Shown: piece by piece, positions 60,777 through 64,000 of the stretch | Layout: the number at the start of each line of letters is the position of its first letter | Position numbering within the stretch: the first letter of the stretch is position 1 | Source of the DNA: Penelope pileata | Taxonomy: Eukaryota > Chordata > Aves > Galliformes > Cracidae | Direction: 5' to 3' | Length of the DNA stretch: 64,000 nucleotides | NCBI GenBank assembly: GCA_013396635.1 | Contig: WBMW01000149.1 | Coordinates: 1-64,000 of the forward strand | The notes under the pieces: model-generated | Database searches by the model: none | Seen by the model: the letters and a program-made list of their open reading frames with translations, nothing else | Told to the model about the DNA's origin: nothing | Program-made: the position numbers and the translations under genes

Positions 60777-63099
60777 AAAAAGCCCATGAACCTTCCTCAA
60801 AAAAGAAAAGAGTGCAAATTAACTAAATTGGCTGGAAGCAGATGATGTACATTTCTGAGAGCAATTGGAATGAGGTTCGGCTCCAAGAAATACATGTGCT
60901 TGTAGCAAAATGCTCCAAAAAATCCAATCATTTATACCAGAAAACTTTATGTTCAACCACTTTGAAACTGCATGACAATCTGCGTGTCACAACTTCAAGT
61001 ACACTTCTCTACTCTCTTTTGTAATCTCTTGTCCAAATTTTAAACCGATGCCAGTTCTCATGCATGCAACTTGCAAAATAAGACAACTTGGCCTAGATTA
61101 CGACTTCTACACAGGAGAAACAAAAGATGAGAGTGGGTGTCTGTACTAATAGGCTTACAGAGTCCCGTAGGTTACTTACTTTTTCTGTGCCTAAGGTCAG
61201 CCTTTCAAAGGATGTCTTTCACTTCCGTAAACACAGAATTTGCCTACCTTATAGTACAGATAGTCATCAAATTATCATGTATGTAAATTTTCTTCGCAAA
61301 CATTTTAAAGAACTCATTGTCTTTTTAATACATGCTTGTCAGTTGTTTTGCACTCTTTTATATGCAGGGGAATGCATACAGTGCAACAGTACTATGAACA
61401 TTTTCATTCTTTTTCCTAGAGCTCATTTAGAACATGCCTGAATAGTAGCAGAAACACGAAAATTAAATGATACGTCTATAAAGAGAAACACGGCAAGCGA
61501 TTTTGCAGTTTACTCTTATAGAATTTAGTACACCTGAGTTTAGGAGCTTTAGTTTACTTATACAATCCTCAGTGTTGCCTTGAAGGTTATAATGAACTTG
61601 TCTTTCATTTTCCGTTTTGCATGGAAGGTGACTACAGTGCCTATGTTACAGTTTGATGCACTATAATGATTCATAAGCCACAGCAATCTAATCTTTCAAG
61701 ATTTATTTTGTCAAGTCTGAAATGATACTTTCTGTCCAGGGTGTCATGCTCTCCCTAAATAGTTCGAAGTATTGTCTCAGGTTGGCCTCTCTGCAGATTT
61801 TGGAAATCTTGATGCATGGAAAAAAATAACTATGTAGTTGTATTTTCACAACATTGCAGCTTTTCTAAGCAGAGATGGTGGTGTTATGCATGAAGATTGG
61901 AAGCCAGACATTTGGTGCTAACTTCAGTGTTCCCAAAACTATTTTTGTACCTCTAGCCAAACGGGTGCTGATACGTTCTGTATACATGTTACCCACACAC
62001 ACTCATGCGCTGTACTGAGCTGTTGAGATGAGGGTCATGGGAGTTACTACCCCCAGAGAAAGAGCACGTATGTCAGCTTCATTGTGAACCATATTGTTCC
62101 TAGCATTCATTTTACTGACATCAGGTGTGGTAGATATATGGGACAGTGACTTTAAACCAAACCAAGACATTATATGTGGTTGTCAAATTTTAGTTCATTA
62201 GTGCAGAAGATGGCATTTAAACTGATGCTAATCTGTGTTTTGCATGGAGTTAGCCATCCCTAACTGGTGGATATCAACCATAAGGATCAAAAATATTACT
62301 AATCTTAATTCTTTTTCATTTCAGTATGCACCACTTTATCTGAAGGCTTTATCAGCCTCCCTCTTTCCCTCCTTCCTCTCTTCACTTAGGCTACTTGATA
62401 GAGAAGAGTTTTTGTGGCATCTACTTTGTCTTATTATTTCAGTCAAATTGTTCTTTCTGTGAAGTCATTAATACAATAGCTGTATGATTGCTTTCGTATC
62501 TCCACATAAGAGCAAATCATGCTAACCTGAGAATTATTTTATAACAAACTAATGACTCCATATGGTGTTTCACTGTCATTAGGAACTAACGTAATTGAAA
62601 TATTGTGGAATGAGTCTAATTCAAAATTCTTCCAACTGAGATTCTTAGCTGCATGTATATAAAACACCTACACCCTTTTTTTTCATAGTACTGAAGGTTC
62701 ATCCAACAGAAATTTACCTGCAGCCCTAAAATAAGCACATATAATTAAATGCATTGAAAAATTGATGCAGTGAAAAAGAATCCATACATAAAAAAAATTT
62801 ACTATGAAAACCAACTGCACTTTATGCTCTTCACAGCTTAGCTTCCTGGACTGCCAGAATTATCCAGGGGCCAAATAATTTAATAGAAATACTCATACTG
62901 GGACATACATATTGCAAAATATGCTAATGTCAGAGAAAGGTTACCTGTGCAATTATTATTAAGAGTTTTATGAAATATAAGCAATCCACAGTGTAGGTCT
63001 ACCAGGAAAATCTGAAATGATAATATTTTCAATTGCTTAACATTGGATCATTATTACTCTAAAGATAATCACCTTATCAGTCTCCCCTTACAATAGTTT
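60777..63099. other. Unassigned intergenic DNA
   Basis: AT-rich, no recognisable gene or repeat family. Confidence 0.6.
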
Positions 63100-63679
63100 T
63101 GTGGGTTGGCCCCAGCTAGCAGCCAGACACCCACACATCTCCTTTCTTCCCTAGCAGGACAGGAAAGAGAAAAGGAAGATCAAAAGTGAGAAAACTCTCA
63201 GATTGAGGTAAAGACAGTTCAATAGGTGAAGGAAAGAAGTAAACAACAAAAAAAGAAAGAAAAATACAAGTGATGCAAAGTGATGCAAAGTCAATCACTC
63301 ACCACCTACCATAGGCAGACTGATGCCCAGCCATGAGCAATGGCTGTCTTGGAAACCAACCCCATACTTGTTTCCTCTATTCCAATTTTACTGCTGTTCA
63401 TGATGATATATATGGTAAAGATTGTCCCTTTGACCAAGTCAGCTGTCCCTGTTGTGTCTATTCCCAGCTTCTTGCCCATCCCCAGCCTACTTGCCAGAGT
63501 GGGGTGGGAGGAAGAAGAGAGTTTCAAATGGTAAAAAGAGAAAGCCTTGATGCTGTGCAAGCACTGTTCAGCAGTTGTCAAAACACTACTGTGTTATCAA
63601 TGCTATCCTAGCCACAGATCCAAAATGCAGCACCATATGGGCTGCTATTGAAAAGGTTAACACCATCTAGGCCAGTACA
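63100..63679 (-). mobile_element. Avian endogenous retrovirus solo LTR
   Basis: About 580 bp resembling a common bird ERV LTR (probably ERVL-like; family name uncertain) in reverse orientation. On the minus strand it begins TGTACTGGCC at 63679, includes the ATAGCAGCCCATATGG segment and the TGTTTTGACAACTGCTGAAC segment, and near its end has CTATTGAACTGTCTTTACCTC and GAGTTTTCTCACTTTTG, the region around the poly(A) site. The TG start is clear; the other end near 63100 is less certain and no target duplication could be matched. There are no internal retroviral genes beside it, so it is a recombined solo LTR. ORFs over it are incidental. Confidence 0.8.
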
Positions 63680-64000
63680 CACGCAAATTGTTCTTTTTTT
63701 TTTCAATTAAGGATCATAGTCAGAAAGAATTAGTGTTGCTTTGGAAAAAAACCTTTATCTGATGATTTCATAATGACGGTCTACATAGGGAACCATAGTA
63801 TATTTTAATCTTTAATTACCTTTTGGGTAAGGAATTTCATCTGTTCTGAGCATGGAGGGAAAGATTCCACAAAAAGACTGCTCATACAAATGCAGCTATT
63901 TACTAGTGTCGGCTTATTAGGATCTCCCCTGTTACACGTGCAGGAGCACTCCATACAATTAAAAGTAAGTGCTCAGGTACAGATTTACTAGCAGAAATGA
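63680..64000. other. Unassigned DNA at the window end
   Basis: No feature recognised. Confidence 0.6.

Noticed and set aside
63333..63611. 92-codon ORFs on both strands
   Set aside because: They lie inside the ERV LTR, which is noncoding.
1..64000. CRISPR arrays, operons, tRNA or rRNA genes
   Set aside because: The window is vertebrate nuclear DNA; no regular spacer repeats, cloverleaf genes with A and B boxes or rRNA segments were recognised.

Overview
The window is vertebrate nuclear DNA from a bird, most likely a chicken-like galliform. The repeats point there: about a dozen CR1 LINE fragments with the avian ATTCTATGATTCTGTGA-type 3' tail, a Galluhop-like mariner with TA target duplications, and an avian endogenous-retrovirus solo LTR. 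The DNA is AT-rich and gene-poor, with one strong CpG island and one clearly recognisable gene.

The gene is TMEM196 (minus strand, coding span 31902 down to 15783). I rebuilt four coding exons by hand from splice sites and family similarity: exon 1 at 31738-31902 inside the CpG island (31510-32470), exon 2 at 22098-22154, exon 3 at 20050-20304 and exon 4 at 15783-15845. They join in phase 0 with GT/AG borders into a 179-residue four-pass membrane protein. A candidate poly(A) signal lies at 15011-15016. A short overlapping upstream ORF covers the start codon. A TATA-like element at 32240-32249 could serve both strands, and a plus-strand splice donor at 32420 suggests a divergent noncoding transcript.

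Left flank (1-15.0 kb): mostly unassigned intergenic DNA with CR1 pieces at 1-19, 1716-2020 and 13045-13581 and a non-autonomous mariner at 5918-6440. Two coding-like stretches with splice signals (minus 1477-1701, plus 4881-5020) could not be assigned to a family. Gene body (15.8-31.9 kb): introns with no CR1 or other transposon that I could see, only homopolymer runs and one unexplained coding-like ORF (27397-27681, minus). Right flank (32.5-64 kb): upstream intergenic DNA with many CR1 copies in both orientations, including three head to tail at 54280-55990, a TATA/splice-donor module near 34309-34441, a hAT-Charlie-like DNA transposon remnant at 59897-60768 and an ERV solo LTR at 63100-63679.

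I found no tRNA, rRNA, CRISPR array or bacterial-type feature. No clearly new molecular system is present. The items most worth checking are the two unassigned coding-like exons, the overlapping uORF on TMEM196, and the divergent or alternative promoters. Family names come from recognition by eye, not from a database search.
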